A DNA stretch of 64,000 nt from Bacillus_BE sp042263505 (GCF_042263505.1 NZ_JBHKFI010000010.1:62001-126000), one strand, 5' to 3'; positions 51,073 to 60,834 are shown, numbered from the stretch's first letter. Numbers and translations are program-made. The notes: a model not told the origin generated them from the letters alone.

Positions 51073-51519
51073 TTATTTTAGGTGTTTATTAATGATATAT
51101 CGCGCTTTTTTCACTAAATTTGGAGGAAGGTTGTTTAAGGAGAAAAATCTGAGATTGCTGCTTTCATTATCATGAATGGATAATTCCCCACTTATTTTTG
51201 AAGTAGTGAAAACCGCTGTAACTCCGAAAATCTCATCCCCATTTGGATATTTGTGGCACTCTTTCTTTCCAGATAGAATGTCAAGAAATTCTAAACTTTT
51301 TGCATTGAAACCTGTTTCCTCAAACAGTTCTCTTTTTGCTGTTTCTTCTAAACTTTCTCCATATTCCATTGATCCTCCAGGGAAGCCCCATTTGTTTATG
51401 TCAGACCGTTGTTGGAGAAGAATTTCCTTCTTTTCATTAAAAACAAGAACCATTGCTCCGACTACCAAAAGTGGTTGAGTACCAACCAGTCTTCTCATTT
51501 CTTTGACATAATTTTTCAT
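51073..51519 (-). CDS. NUDIX hydrolase
   Basis: A 148-residue NUDIX protein with the box GGSMEYGESLEETAKRELFE (continuing ETG) and an N-terminal VVGAMVLVFNEKKEILLQQR. It belongs to the ADP-ribose/MutT-like group. Unlike the NUDIX gene at 26782 there is no riboswitch upstream. It follows the zinc-ribbon gene by 15 bases, so the two are probably co-transcribed. Confidence 0.9.
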   Translation of the reverse strand: MKNYVKEMRRLVGTQPLLVVGAMVLVFNEKKEILLQQRSDINKWGFPGGSMEYGESLEETAKRELFEETGFNAKSLEFLDILSGKKECHKYPNGDEIFGVTAVFTTSKISGELSIHDNESSNLRFFSLNNLPPNLVKKARYIINKHLK

Positions 51520-51534
51520 AAAATAAATTCATCC

Positions 51535-51810
51535 CTATTTTTCAAATAGAAAATTCGTGTTCATTTCATCATCACAAAAAATACAATATCCTCTTCCTTC
51601 AGAAATGGGAACAGGCGCACAACAAAGTGGACATAGAATAACATCATTTTCATTTTGGTTAGGCTTTTGTTTGCAGTTTTGTTGTACTTCTCCTTTAGTT
51701 GAATAGAATCCCTTTACTAATTTTCTACTTCCACAAAACTGACATTTGGTTGCCGAGTGACTACAAAGAGACTTACAATCATCACATTGTTTCAGTTTGA
51801 TTGGCATCAT
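51535..51810 (-). CDS. Small zinc-ribbon protein
   Basis: A 91-residue protein with four CxxC pairs (CDDC, CQFC, CPLC, CIFC), i.e. two zinc ribbons joined by a charged linker. The start is set at the ATG at 51810, with AGGAGAATG upstream; other in-frame starts are three bases away. Function unknown; cytoplasmic. It lies just before the NUDIX gene. Confidence 0.78.
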   Translation of the reverse strand: MMPIKLKQCDDCKSLCSHSATKCQFCGSRKLVKGFYSTKGEVQQNCKQKPNQNENDVILCPLCCAPVPISEGRGYCIFCDDEMNTNFLFEK

Positions 51811-51868
51811 CACTCATTCTCCTATTCAAAAATGATTTATAGGCAAAAACTATGATTGCAACTTTTGT

Positions 51869-52339
51869 CTAAAAATGGATATCTAATTGTTGTTTTATAT
51901 CATTTAATAATTCAACATGCTTCTCCGTAGTAATGCGTGGGGTATCAATTGAGCCAACATCGTGGTGAGTAAAAATAAAGGTCCCGTCATTTAAGACAGA
52001 AAAGGAATATGAGATTTCTGTTCCTGACTGTATGGTTTTACGATCATAAAAGGAAAACATATAATTGTCTTGGGTCTGCATTTTTTCAATTATAATGTCA
52101 TTATTGGATTCCTTTACCTTTAATTCTTCCACCATAGAGATTATTTTTTGAATTTGTGTTTTATCTGAGACGATTTTCGTCATTTCTTCAGATGTTTCAT
52201 TTCCCTCGACTTTTTGAATGAATATAAGTTTGAGGGAGTTTTTCTCTTTCATTTTATTGACATTTTGTTCATCGGAACAGGCACTGAGAAATAAAGAAAT
52301 AAAAGCGATTCCGATGAGAAAGATTTTCTTCTTCCCCAT
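51869..52339 (-). CDS. Lipoprotein, function unknown
   Basis: A 156-residue secreted lipoprotein with signal peptide and lipobox LSAC (Cys 21). The mature part is hydrophilic with a mixed alpha/beta pattern and no recognised family. AGGAGAAAAAT precedes the ATG. It is the first gene of the minus-strand run that also includes the zinc-ribbon and NUDIX genes. Confidence 0.8.
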   Translation of the reverse strand: MGKKKIFLIGIAFISLFLSACSDEQNVNKMKEKNSLKLIFIQKVEGNETSEEMTKIVSDKTQIQKIISMVEELKVKESNNDIIIEKMQTQDNYMFSFYDRKTIQSGTEISYSFSVLNDGTFIFTHHDVGSIDTPRITTEKHVELLNDIKQQLDIHF

Positions 52340-52692
52340 TTTTCTCCTCCATAGACCAGTGTTTTCTTACGTTAATCTGACAGCCTCATCCATTGATTCA
52401 CATAGGAAATTTGCAACGCCTAATCATCCTTCTTGAACGGTCCACAAATGAAATGCTTGCTTTGATCGCTTAATGCTGTTTCCGTCTTTCTTTGATCCAA
52501 AGTCCCTTATCTGGCAAGTACAAATATTGATTCCAGTTTAACATGAATTATTAGATTTTTGGTAAAATTACCAAATTACTCATTTTTTAATGGGTATGTT
52601 TAGACAAATCAAATTGTAAAATATTCCAATTTATACATAATTTTCTGCATTACTGGTCATGTTAAAAATAAAACTGAAAGAAGTGATGAAGG
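52340..52692. other. Divergent spacer without a gene
   Basis: No intact gene is seen. On the minus strand a short open frame around 52466-52542 (ending KGLWIKERRKQH) looks like the end of an unknown decayed protein. Confidence 0.35.
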
Positions 52693-53157
52693 ATGTTGTC
52701 ATTCTTGGTTCGTATTTTGTGTATATTATCCTGGGTCTCGATTGCCTGGATTCCACGAAATGAAGTGAAAAGGTACCTTCCTGTTACCATTTTGTCAGGA
52801 CTTTTTACAGTAACGGTTGTCTTAATTGGATCACACTATCATTTTTGGGGAGATAAAGGAAAAGCCAAATCGAAAATGTGGAATCATTTATCTCTTGTTC
52901 TTGGTCCATTTGCTGTCACAAATTTATGGATATTTCATAAAACTTACGGCAATCTAGGTAAATATATATTCGTGAACCTTTTAAATAACCTATTTTATGG
53001 ATTTAAAGTAATCCCTATTTTTGATAAAATTCGATTTTTAAAATATGTGAAATTTACTCGAATTCATCATATAATCCACACGATGTTTGAGTCAATTTTT
53101 CTTTATTGGTACCAAGTGTTTTTTGACAAGCAGGGGAATGATCAAATTCAAGATTAA
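52693..53157 (+). CDS. Hypothetical membrane protein
   Basis: A 154-residue protein with three helices in the first 90 residues (FLVRILCILSWVSIAWI, YLPVTILSGLFTVTVVLIG, LVLGPFAVTNLWIF) and a basic cytoplasmic end. Similar proteins occur in Bacillus without known function. The ribosome binding site is modest (GATGAAGG). Confidence 0.7.
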   Translation: MLSFLVRILCILSWVSIAWIPRNEVKRYLPVTILSGLFTVTVVLIGSHYHFWGDKGKAKSKMWNHLSLVLGPFAVTNLWIFHKTYGNLGKYIFVNLLNNLFYGFKVIPIFDKIRFLKYVKFTRIHHIIHTMFESIFLYWYQVFFDKQGNDQIQD

Positions 53158-53356
53158 TGGAACGAGCTCTGAGACTAGCATTTTTAATGTATTGTTGGAA
53201 GGACGGTAGGATTTATTGAGATTGGTGTTTGTGCTGGTAAGAGATGGTTCATTAACTGGATGAACGATAAAAAAGAGGAATTCCCCCCTTTTTTTTGTCA
53301 TTTATAAGTGGAAGCACAGGTAATATGGTATAATTTAACAAAGGAGGTGCTGGATT

Positions 53357-53677
53357 ATGGTAAAAAAAGTATTATCGATTATCATGACCCTGCTCGTTTT
53401 AATAGGTTTAACCTTTGGATTCTCTCATTCTACCGATGCAAAATTCTTTGATTATTCCTTTTTTATTGGCTTAATCGCTAGTGTAGTTATTTGGTTTTTT
53501 ACTTCAAAAGGAGGATTCACGTCGCGAAGTGTTGATATGTCTGTTCAAAGCACAACAGGAATGAAGACAGATCATCAAAGATTTGAGTTTTCTCCTACAG
53601 TTTCCTTTCTTACCACTATTGTCTACACCATTATTAGTTTCGGAATCATGATTTATAAGTATCGACAGTATTTTTAA
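53357..53677 (+). CDS. Small membrane protein, function unknown
   Basis: A 106-residue protein with three hydrophobic helices (residues about 5-22, 33-48 and 82-99) and a polar loop (RSVDMSVQSTTGMKTDHQR). AAAGGAGG precedes the ATG, a strong site. It is convergent with the HpaB-type gene and resembles Bacillus YezF/YdbS-region small membrane proteins only loosely. Confidence 0.7.
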   Translation: MVKKVLSIIMTLLVLIGLTFGFSHSTDAKFFDYSFFIGLIASVVIWFFTSKGGFTSRSVDMSVQSTTGMKTDHQRFEFSPTVSFLTTIVYTIISFGIMIYKYRQYF

Positions 53678-53692
53678 GGAATGAATGGCTTC

Positions 53693-55132
53693 TTATTGTA
53701 AATGTAAAAACTTCCTAACCTCTTCCACAAAACAGTCTTTTGTATATCCTGCATTTAAGCTGCAAGATAAACGAACCGGGTCGCCAAAGAAGTATCGCTC
53801 ATATTGGGTTTGTCTTGTTCCAAATGAACTCATAGTGAGATCCCAAGCTAAGCGAAAAATTTTCACTCGATTTTCTCCAGATTGATTTTTGGCTTGAAGA
53901 TACCATTGCAAATCTTCTTTATTTGTAGATTGAAAATCGGCCTCTGTCGGGATACTTATCATTCCACTTGCTCCGATTAATTGGATGATTTCACAAAAAC
54001 GTGGATAGATTTTTGGAAAGAGAATGCTTGCGACTTGTAAAGGAATCATGCTTGGGCACATATACCCCCATTCGTCGATTTCAGCATCCTGTTCTGCTTT
54101 TTCTATAAGAGCTTTCATGTTTTCAAGTCCAATGATGATTTCGGCCAGCTTTTCTTGGATATGTGGGTATTCTCCAACCTGAATAGTCTCAACGAGAAGT
54201 TGAGCAACTCCTAAAATAAATTCAAGCTTGATGATTTGTCGGGTAATCACCTGGTGGTATCCAAAAGTGTGGAAGGAACTTCTTGTCATAAATTCCGTTG
54301 CGACATCAAATTGATTGTAAAAAAATACTCGTTCCCATGGGACTAATACATGATCAAAGACCACAATCGAATCCATTTCTTCATATTTCGAACTAAGTGG
54401 ATGATTAAAGAAGGAATTTCCGCCTACGAAGGATTCACGACAGATAAATTTTAAACCTTTTGTATTGGAAGGAATCGAAAAAGCGAAGGATTCATCATGC
54501 TTATAAAATTTTGGTGTGGAAATGACTAAAACTTCGTCTGTCATTCCCCCTTGTGTAGCTAGCAAGCGTGCTCCTTGAATAATGATTCCTTTTTCATTTT
54601 CTTCAACCACTCTCGCAGAAATTGGTTTATCCGTTAATTCGATATAGGTTTGGGAACGATTAACCTGTGGGGTGATAAAGGTATGGGTAAATGATAGATC
54701 CTCTGCCATTGCTTTTTCATATAAAGTTAGAATGTTTTCAGGAAAGCAATTTTCTTTCCCATCTAATATGGATGCCGAGGAAGCAATACTCATGATAGCC
54801 GTGTTCATATAGTCAGGACTTCTCCCCATTAAACCATGAGTGGCACGCGCCCAATGTTCAATCATCCTTCTTCTCTTTTTTAAATCTTCCTTTGTTTTAG
54901 GTTGTAGATAGGACATTCCAATTGGTTCATGCTGATTCGAAAGTTGAAAGGTCATTTCATTTTTTAAATCCGGATGATTTTGTAAATCGTAAAGTGATGC
55001 TTTTGTAGCCATGCAACCTTTAAAAGCAGGATGCTCAGATATTTTCCCTTCTATTTTTTTGCCATCATACCAAATTTCATTATTTAATTGATTAAGCCGT
55101 TCAATAAATTGTTTTCCGTTGATAATCCCCAT
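53693..55132 (-). CDS. HpaB-type flavin-dependent monooxygenase (4-hydroxyphenylacetate 3-hydroxylase family)
   Basis: A 479-residue protein of the HpaB/PvcC acyl-CoA-dehydrogenase-like fold: ARATHGLMGRSPDYMN, QGARLLATQGGMTDEV, and VFDHVLVPWERVFFY are typical. It hydroxylates a phenolic substrate using FADH2 supplied by a separate reductase. The ATG at 55132 has GGAGAG eight bases upstream. No hpaC reductase is adjacent. The next upstream gene is an OFA transporter, possibly importing its substrate. Confidence 0.9.
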   Translation of the reverse strand: MGIINGKQFIERLNQLNNEIWYDGKKIEGKISEHPAFKGCMATKASLYDLQNHPDLKNEMTFQLSNQHEPIGMSYLQPKTKEDLKKRRRMIEHWARATHGLMGRSPDYMNTAIMSIASSASILDGKENCFPENILTLYEKAMAEDLSFTHTFITPQVNRSQTYIELTDKPISARVVEENEKGIIIQGARLLATQGGMTDEVLVISTPKFYKHDESFAFSIPSNTKGLKFICRESFVGGNSFFNHPLSSKYEEMDSIVVFDHVLVPWERVFFYNQFDVATEFMTRSSFHTFGYHQVITRQIIKLEFILGVAQLLVETIQVGEYPHIQEKLAEIIIGLENMKALIEKAEQDAEIDEWGYMCPSMIPLQVASILFPKIYPRFCEIIQLIGASGMISIPTEADFQSTNKEDLQWYLQAKNQSGENRVKIFRLAWDLTMSSFGTRQTQYERYFFGDPVRLSCSLNAGYTKDCFVEEVRKFLHLQ

Positions 55133-55268
55133 TTCTTTCACTCTCCAATTGTTGGGAATTAATTTAATTGTGCTAGTTAGCTAGTTGTATTTTATTGAAG
55201 ATTTGTCATACTTGCTCCTGTTGGAAAAGCCTTCTTATAAAATGGGGAATTGTCCTTTTCTTTTAAAT

Positions 55269-55303
55269 AAAAAACCGTGATACATTAGTTTCACGGTTTT
55301 TTG
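55269..55303 (-). terminator. Terminator after the OFA transporter
   Basis: AAAAAACCGTGA and TCACGGTTTTTT form a 12-bp stem with A/T tails on both sides. Confidence 0.88.
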
Positions 55304-55314
55304 TTATATCATGG

Positions 55315-56553
55315 TTAGCTTGCACGTGTTTCTGTGGACAAGCTACTCATATCATTTTGATATTTTTCCTTTTTATTGATGTCTGGCACCTTAATCACCA
55401 TTGCGATTATGACAGAGATAATGCTTAATAAAGCAATGAGCTTGAAGGTTGGGATAAATCCACCTAATGATGAGGCGATAAAGGAACCTGAGATAGCCCC
55501 AATTCCGAAGCCTTGATAAATGATACCATAGTTTTTGCTTTGATTTTTCAATCCGAAGAAGTCGGCGACGATCGCTGGGAACACAGTAATATTTCCGCCG
55601 AAGCAAAAGGCAATTGCTGCGACACACGCAAAGAATAATGCATAGTTTAAATGAACGAAACTTAGGACTAGAACGGCTGCTGCTGTAACCAGTAAAGCGA
55701 AAGAGACAACTTTTAATCGCCCTATTTTATCTGATATTGCTCCAAGAATAATTCGTCCACTTGTATTAAAGATGGCCACTAATGCAACCGCGTTACTTGC
55801 TGTCTCTACATTAAGTCCTGCCATGGTAACACCGATATCCTTGACAATTCCGATTAAGAATAATCCACTCATACATGCGGTAAAGAAGATCACGAATAGC
55901 AGATATGCTTCTTTTGTTTTCAGCATTTCTTTAACAGAATAATTTTTCTGAAGGCTTGTCCCAATATTTTGATTGATTTCTACTTGATCCTTTGCTTCTC
56001 GAACAAGGAATGAACCACCTACGACCATAATCATGACAATGATTCCCCAGTAAAGGAAAGTTTGGGTGACACCAACAGATTGAATGAGTGAGCCATTGAT
56101 AAATTTAAATAATAAGCTGCCTGTACCATAAGCACCTACAGATATACCGGAAATAAGACCTTTTTTCTCAGGAAACCATTTGATTAAATTGGATAAGGAC
56201 GTGATGTAGGCTGTTCCATCTGCTGCACCAACGACAACTCCAGCCAAAATATATAGTAACCATAAGGATGGTGCTTGAGAACTGATGATTAACCCTGCGC
56301 CGAGCATGATTCCAGCAAAAGCAATTAAGCGGCGAATTCCCCATTTATCCTGCAGTTTACCTGCAAATAGGGTTGCTAAAGCTAAGGCTAAGCTGGTAAT
56401 GGAAAAAGTAAATGCAACGGAATTTAGCTTCCAGCCAAAGAGGTCAACTAATGGTTGATTAAAAAGACTCCATGTATAGATGGTTCCTAATCCCATTTGG
56501 ACAATGACAGTTCCGATGACGATTGACCATCGACGATTGATGCTTGCATTCAT
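55315..56553 (-). CDS. OFA-family MFS transporter (YhjX/OxlT-like)
   Basis: A 412-residue major facilitator with 12 helices. The pattern TIYTWSLFNQPLVDLFGW, with GFGIGAISGSFIASSLGGF, identifies the oxalate/formate antiporter family. By E. coli analogy YhjX is a pyruvate-inducible OFA protein controlled by a LytS/LytTR-type pair (YpdAB). Here a lytTS pair lies directly upstream on the same strand and a LytTR-like repeat lies in the spacer. AAGAGGAG precedes the ATG. Import or export of pyruvate or another small acid is the best inference. Confidence 0.88.
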   Translation of the reverse strand: MNASINRRWSIVIGTVIVQMGLGTIYTWSLFNQPLVDLFGWKLNSVAFTFSITSLALALATLFAGKLQDKWGIRRLIAFAGIMLGAGLIISSQAPSLWLLYILAGVVVGAADGTAYITSLSNLIKWFPEKKGLISGISVGAYGTGSLLFKFINGSLIQSVGVTQTFLYWGIIVMIMVVGGSFLVREAKDQVEINQNIGTSLQKNYSVKEMLKTKEAYLLFVIFFTACMSGLFLIGIVKDIGVTMAGLNVETASNAVALVAIFNTSGRIILGAISDKIGRLKVVSFALLVTAAAVLVLSFVHLNYALFFACVAAIAFCFGGNITVFPAIVADFFGLKNQSKNYGIIYQGFGIGAISGSFIASSLGGFIPTFKLIALLSIISVIIAMVIKVPDINKKEKYQNDMSSLSTETRAS

Positions 56554-56657
56554 TCTTAATCTCCTCTTTTCTCCCTATGCTGATGTCTATTAGATCAATT
56601 ATCTTATCTGTTTATATTGGCATCATAACATCAATTAGTAAAAAAGAATTATTATAA

Positions 56658-56688
56658 GAATGAAATGCTTATAATTAGGAATGAATGG
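56658..56688 (-). promoter_or_regulatory. LytTR-type direct repeat upstream of the OFA gene
   Basis: On the minus strand GCATTTCATTC (56668-56658) and CCATTCATTCC (56688-56678) are copies 21 bases apart, two helical turns. E. coli YpdB binds two GGCATTTCAT motifs separated by 11 bases, the same geometry. Confidence 0.65.
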
Positions 56689-56691
56689 AGT

Positions 56692-57450
56692 TTATAGCTG
56701 CATTATTTGTCGAAATTCTTTTACCTTACTTCGGCTGACAGGAATTTCAGCAGCTAAATCCTTTAATCTGACGATATAGGTTTGGTTAAACCACGGAACA
56801 ATCTCCTGGATTTTCGTCAAGTTCACGGTGTACGAACGATGACAGCGAAAGAAAAGATCCTCGGGTAGAAGTGCCTGAAATTCCGATATGCTCATATGCA
56901 TTACATACTCCATATCCTTTGTATAGACTAAGGTGACCTTTTCACTTGCTGAAGCGTAATAAATATCATTGACATCTGTCACGATAATTTTATCGTTTTT
57001 CTTTAAATTAATTCGATGAGCAGGTTTAGATATTTCCTTTTTATTTTGCACTTGAGCGGTTTTCTCTTGCACTCTCTTTTCCATTTTGTCTTTAAAGGAG
57101 GATTCTAGCTTTTTTAACATCGAAGCGATCCTTTTCTCCTCATAGGGCTTTAAGATGTAGTCAAAGGCTTCAAGGTCAAATGCTTGCGCCGCATACTCCC
57201 TGTAAGCAGTGGTAAAAATGATAAACGGCTTTTTGCTAAATTTATTAATTGTACTTGCTAATAGCATTCCATCCAATGAGGGAATATTAATATCCAAAAA
57301 AATAACATCCGTTTCTTGCTCTTGCAGAAATTTTAAAACATCTAGTCCATCATCAAATGTATGCGTGATTTTAATGGAACTATAGGTGGTTATTAAATAT
57401 TCCAGTTCTTCACGAGCTGGGATTTCATCTTCTACAATAATCGCTTTCAT
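56692..57450 (-). CDS. lytT: LytTR-family response regulator
   Basis: A 252-residue response regulator. The receiver domain (1-120) has Asp in VIFLDINIPSLDG as the phosphorylation site and the conserved Lys in YILKPYEEK. The C-terminal LytTR domain (about 145-250) ends FFRCHRSYTVNLTKI then KVKEFRQI. Its start overlaps the sensor gene stop by four bases, showing translational coupling. The neighbouring OFA transporter and the lrgAB-type genes 28 kb away are candidate targets. Confidence 0.92.
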   Translation of the reverse strand: MKAIIVEDEIPAREELEYLITTYSSIKITHTFDDGLDVLKFLQEQETDVIFLDINIPSLDGMLLASTINKFSKKPFIIFTTAYREYAAQAFDLEAFDYILKPYEEKRIASMLKKLESSFKDKMEKRVQEKTAQVQNKKEISKPAHRINLKKNDKIIVTDVNDIYYASASEKVTLVYTKDMEYVMHMSISEFQALLPEDLFFRCHRSYTVNLTKIQEIVPWFNQTYIVRLKDLAAEIPVSRSKVKEFRQIMQL

Positions 57451-59108
57451 ACTAACTCCTTTGCTATATCAAAAAAAACTTCAGTTCCAGGATGTAGGCG
57501 TTTAATTACGAGTCCCTTTCCGTAGATCATTTTCACCCGCTTATGCACGTTTGATAAGCCAATATGGATTGGTGCTATTTCTTCACCATATAATTGTTGG
57601 ATGAGTTCTTCGCTAATGCCAACTCCAGTATCTTTCACACTAATTCTAATTTTATCCTTTATGTCCTTGACCATAATCGTCACAACCCCCGGACCTTTTT
57701 GTTTCAGGATTCCATGGATAATGGCATTTTCAACTAATGGTTGGATGAGGAGACTCGGTATTTTAACGCTGACTTTGTCAATCTCATATTGCACCGTTAA
57801 ACGATTACCGAATCGTGCCTTCTCGATTTCTACATAATTTCGAACCTGCGCAAGCTCCTTATGGATATCAATTCTTTCATCATTTATCTCTAAATTGAAG
57901 CGCATATAGCCGGATAGATTGATGATTAGTTCCCGTGCCTTTTCGGGGTCATGCCGTGTAGTGGAGGCGATAGCATTTAGGGCATTAAACAAAAAATGGG
58001 GATTGATTTTTGTTTGCAGCGCTTTTAATTCAGCTTTATTGGCGGCTTCCTTTATCTGATCAATCCGGGATATTTCCATCAAGGTGGAGATGATTTGTGA
58101 AAGACCAATCGCCATGGTTTGAAGGGAATAGGTCATTTTATAGGCTTTGCGATAATAGATGATGAGTGTCCCGGTGACTTCTCCATGCTCTTCAAATGGG
58201 ACAACGAGTAGAGAATGAATTTCTGGAATATGGTAATCTCTAACTTGGTTTCGAATTTTATATTGACCTTTCAAAATCGCTTCTTTTGTTAATTCGCCAA
58301 TTGGCTCTTTTCCTGATCTGTATTTTTCTTCACCCAAGCCAACATGGGCAAGAACTTGCTTTGTATTGGTAATGGCAATGGCATCAGCCTTGATATTGCT
58401 TTTGATAATGCTGCAGATAATTTTTAAAGAAATCGGAGTAATCGAACGGAAATAAGGCATTGTTTTATTAGCAATGTCTAAAGCGAGTTTCGCCTGCTTC
58501 GCTGCGATGATCTCCTTCTCCCCTTCAACACTCATAACGAGCAGAACGATTAGACCGATGTTAAGTTCACCAATAATCATTGGAAAAGCAATCTTAGAAA
58601 CAATATCCAGTCCGAGAGAAAACGGATGAGCCATCATCAGAATCAACAGCATTGTTAAGATTTCACAAAACATCCCAGCAAGAATCCCATAAATCCAGTG
58701 TAATGACCTTTTTATTCGCCGATTGATAAAACCAGAAACCAACCCAGCAAAGATACTCGTAATGAAACAAGGGATTGAGGTGATTCCTCCGATATCGATT
58801 AAATAGCGATGAACACCTGAAACAATTCCGGTAATAATCCCTACCCATGGACCGAATAAAATTCCCCCTGAAACTACCGCAATGATTCTCACATTGACAA
58901 GTGAGCCTTCTACATTAATACCTGAATATGTACCAAAAATGGCAAATAAACAAAACACTAGGGTGATAATTACTCGCTCCTTGGGCGAATGAAAATCCTT
59001 TTGTAAGGATTCCTTAAACCATGGAATCCGGATTAAAAAGAATAAAAGAATTAAAAGCAAAGCTGCACGTTCAAATAAATGGATAAGCATTTCTAATGAT
59101 GTGTCCAC
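57447..59108 (-). CDS. lytS: LytS-family sensor histidine kinase
   Basis: A 553-residue membrane kinase: a 5TM-5TMR_LYT sensor (six or so helices to residue about 205), a GAF domain (about 220-355), and a His_kinase plus HATPase core (KINPHFLFNALNAIAS with phospho-acceptor His, then VENAIIHGI and GVGISEELI). B. subtilis and E. coli relatives sense pyruvate, directly or indirectly. It is the first gene of the lytST operon and is followed on the strand by the OFA transporter gene. Confidence 0.92.
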   Translation of the reverse strand: MDTSLEMLIHLFERAALLLILLFFLIRIPWFKESLQKDFHSPKERVIITLVFCLFAIFGTYSGINVEGSLVNVRIIAVVSGGILFGPWVGIITGIVSGVHRYLIDIGGITSIPCFITSIFAGLVSGFINRRIKRSLHWIYGILAGMFCEILTMLLILMMAHPFSLGLDIVSKIAFPMIIGELNIGLIVLLVMSVEGEKEIIAAKQAKLALDIANKTMPYFRSITPISLKIICSIIKSNIKADAIAITNTKQVLAHVGLGEEKYRSGKEPIGELTKEAILKGQYKIRNQVRDYHIPEIHSLLVVPFEEHGEVTGTLIIYYRKAYKMTYSLQTMAIGLSQIISTLMEISRIDQIKEAANKAELKALQTKINPHFLFNALNAIASTTRHDPEKARELIINLSGYMRFNLEINDERIDIHKELAQVRNYVEIEKARFGNRLTVQYEIDKVSVKIPSLLIQPLVENAIIHGILKQKGPGVVTIMVKDIKDKIRISVKDTGVGISEELIQQLYGEEIAPIHIGLSNVHKRVKMIYGKGLVIKRLHPGTEVFFDIAKELV

Positions 59109-59360
59109 TTGTATGATCCTCTCTGTTGATCGTTTCGCATGGTCTTACTATTATTGTTAAATTAATCTGGTGCCGTCATACTAGTAGCTTTAATATTAGG
59201 ATAAAAGAAGAAGGTTTTTTCGTTGGTACTTTACCGCAAATTATGATCCAATTCAATGATGAAACTCACAGGTTAGAAAAGAAGTTATTCCTAGTATATA
59301 GGTTCCATTTTTTGGAGGAATCTATTATGATTAGGAAAAGGGAAAAAGGAGGAATCACAG

Positions 59361-59882
59361 ATGGATGAAAGGTATCCGATTGGAAAGTTTCATTTCGAAG
59401 GTAACATCACAAGCGATGTGGTAAAGGGGTGGATTCAGGAGATTAGCGATTTACCTGAACAATTAAGAAAGGCAGTCCATAGCTTAGATCATGAACAACT
59501 GAATACGCCTTATCGCACTGGAGGTTGGACCGTGCGTCAGGTGGTCCATCATTTGGCAGACAGTCATATGAATGCCTATATTCGTTTTAGATTAGCCTTA
59601 ACTGAAGATCGCCCTACGATTAAGCCTTATGAGGAAGGAAAATGGGCAGAGCTGTCAGACTATGAATTGCCAATTGAGATCTCGATAACACTACTTGAAG
59701 CTTTGCACACACGACTGGTCGTTTTATTACATAGTCTTACACCTTTTGACTTGGAGAAAACTTTTATTCATCCCGATTCCGGTGAGACTACTGTTGGAAA
59801 AAATATTGGGATATATGCGTGGCATGGACGGCATCATCTTGCTCATATTACAAACTTATGCAGCCGCATGGGTTGGAAATAA
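59361..59882 (+). CDS. yfiT: YfiT/BstA-like DinB-family bacillithiol transferase
   Basis: A 173-residue DinB-superfamily protein. VRQVVHHLADSHMNAYIRF and YAWHGRHHLAHITNL carry the three His metal ligands of YfiT/BstA, the S-transferase that uses bacillithiol for detoxification. The N-terminus DERYPIGKFHFEG is characteristic. AAAGGAGG precedes the ATG. The name rests on similarity to B. subtilis YfiT. Confidence 0.9.
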   Translation: MDERYPIGKFHFEGNITSDVVKGWIQEISDLPEQLRKAVHSLDHEQLNTPYRTGGWTVRQVVHHLADSHMNAYIRFRLALTEDRPTIKPYEEGKWAELSDYELPIEISITLLEALHTRLVVLLHSLTPFDLEKTFIHPDSGETTVGKNIGIYAWHGRHHLAHITNLCSRMGWK

Positions 59883-59891
59883 TAGGATGAA

Positions 59892-59926
59892 AAAAATAGT
59901 CTTCTCATAATGAGAAGACTATTTTT
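59892..59926. terminator. Bidirectional terminator
   Basis: AAAAATAGTCTTCTCA and TGAGAAGACTATTTTT form a 16-bp perfect stem with a TAA loop; it overlaps the stop region of the convergent amidotransferase gene. Confidence 0.9.
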
Positions 59927-60641
59927 GACTGGCATGGACAAATTCCGTAAATAAGCGAAAGCTATAGTCGTCTTCTTGATAACTAAATTCGGGATGCCAC
60001 TGGACAGCGAGAACAAATTTTTTATTTGGCATTGTAAAGGCTTCAATTAGTCCATCCTCTGCAATGGCAGCAGTTTCTAAAGAAGATGCCAATTCCTTTA
60101 TTCCTTGATGATGGTAACTATTAACCATGAGCGATTCGGTATTTATAAGCTTTTCGAGCATACTTCCTTTTTCAATAGATACACTGTGAACGGGTATTGT
60201 GTAAGGAGGTTTTTGTTGATGCAAAATCAACTTATCTGCTTGGAATTGAGTGGGTATGTCTTGATAAAGGGTTCCACCAAGCAGGACATTGATTAATTGC
60301 AAGCCACGGCAAATCCCGAAAACGGGCTTGTCTAAACGAAGGACCTCATTTAATAGTCTCTCCTCCATGATGTCTCGTTCATGGCAAATGGCTCCACAGG
60401 TTTGCTCCACTTTTTCACCATAAAGCTCAGGGTTTACATCATGGCCACCAGTAAAGAGAAATCCATCAAACTGTTCAGCCAGTTGCTGTATGATTTCTAT
60501 ACTTGTTGTAAGTGGTAACATGATGGGAATCCCACCTGCTTCTTCAATTCCTTTCATATAACTAGGAAGCATCCAGTAGCTTTCTTTTGTTTCATCATAT
60601 AATGGGATTATCCCAATCATCGGTTTTTCCATCTGATTCAC
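59919..60641 (-). CDS. Class I glutamine amidotransferase-like hydrolase (PuuD-like)
   Basis: A 240-residue gamma-glutamyl-gamma-aminobutyrate hydrolase-family protein (peptidase C26). The nucleophile Cys lies in FGICRGLQLINV and the His/Glu of the triad in VQWHPEFS. It is a free-standing hydrolase that cleaves gamma-glutamyl bonds. AAGGGGAG is upstream of the ATG. Substrate is inferred, not proven; no puu gene cluster is present. Confidence 0.9.
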   Translation of the reverse strand: MNQMEKPMIGIIPLYDETKESYWMLPSYMKGIEEAGGIPIMLPLTTSIEIIQQLAEQFDGFLFTGGHDVNPELYGEKVEQTCGAICHERDIMEERLLNEVLRLDKPVFGICRGLQLINVLLGGTLYQDIPTQFQADKLILHQQKPPYTIPVHSVSIEKGSMLEKLINTESLMVNSYHHQGIKELASSLETAAIAEDGLIEAFTMPNKKFVLAVQWHPEFSYQEDDYSFRLFTEFVHASQK

Positions 60642-60806
60642 TCCCCTTCCTTAAAAAAAATAAGACTGACTTGCAAACTATTAATTTTACAATAACATAA
60701 AAAAACGCACACCAATGGATTAAATGATTGATCTTCGACAATTTTTCATCAAGTGTTCAGGCAGGTTTCAAACTTCTATGTTCATACAAATGTCCTATTA
60801 TAAAAG

Positions 60807-60834
60807 CAAGCATCAAATCGAAATTTGATGCTTG
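60807..60834 (-). terminator. Terminator after MFS gene
   Basis: CAAGCATCAAAT and ATTTGATGCTTG form a 12-bp stem closed by a CGAA tetraloop; the minus strand continues with CTTTTAT. Confidence 0.75.

Noticed and set aside
59126..59368. 80-codon frame before the yfiT gene
   Set aside because: No ribosome binding site or coding character; it overlaps the start of yfiT.
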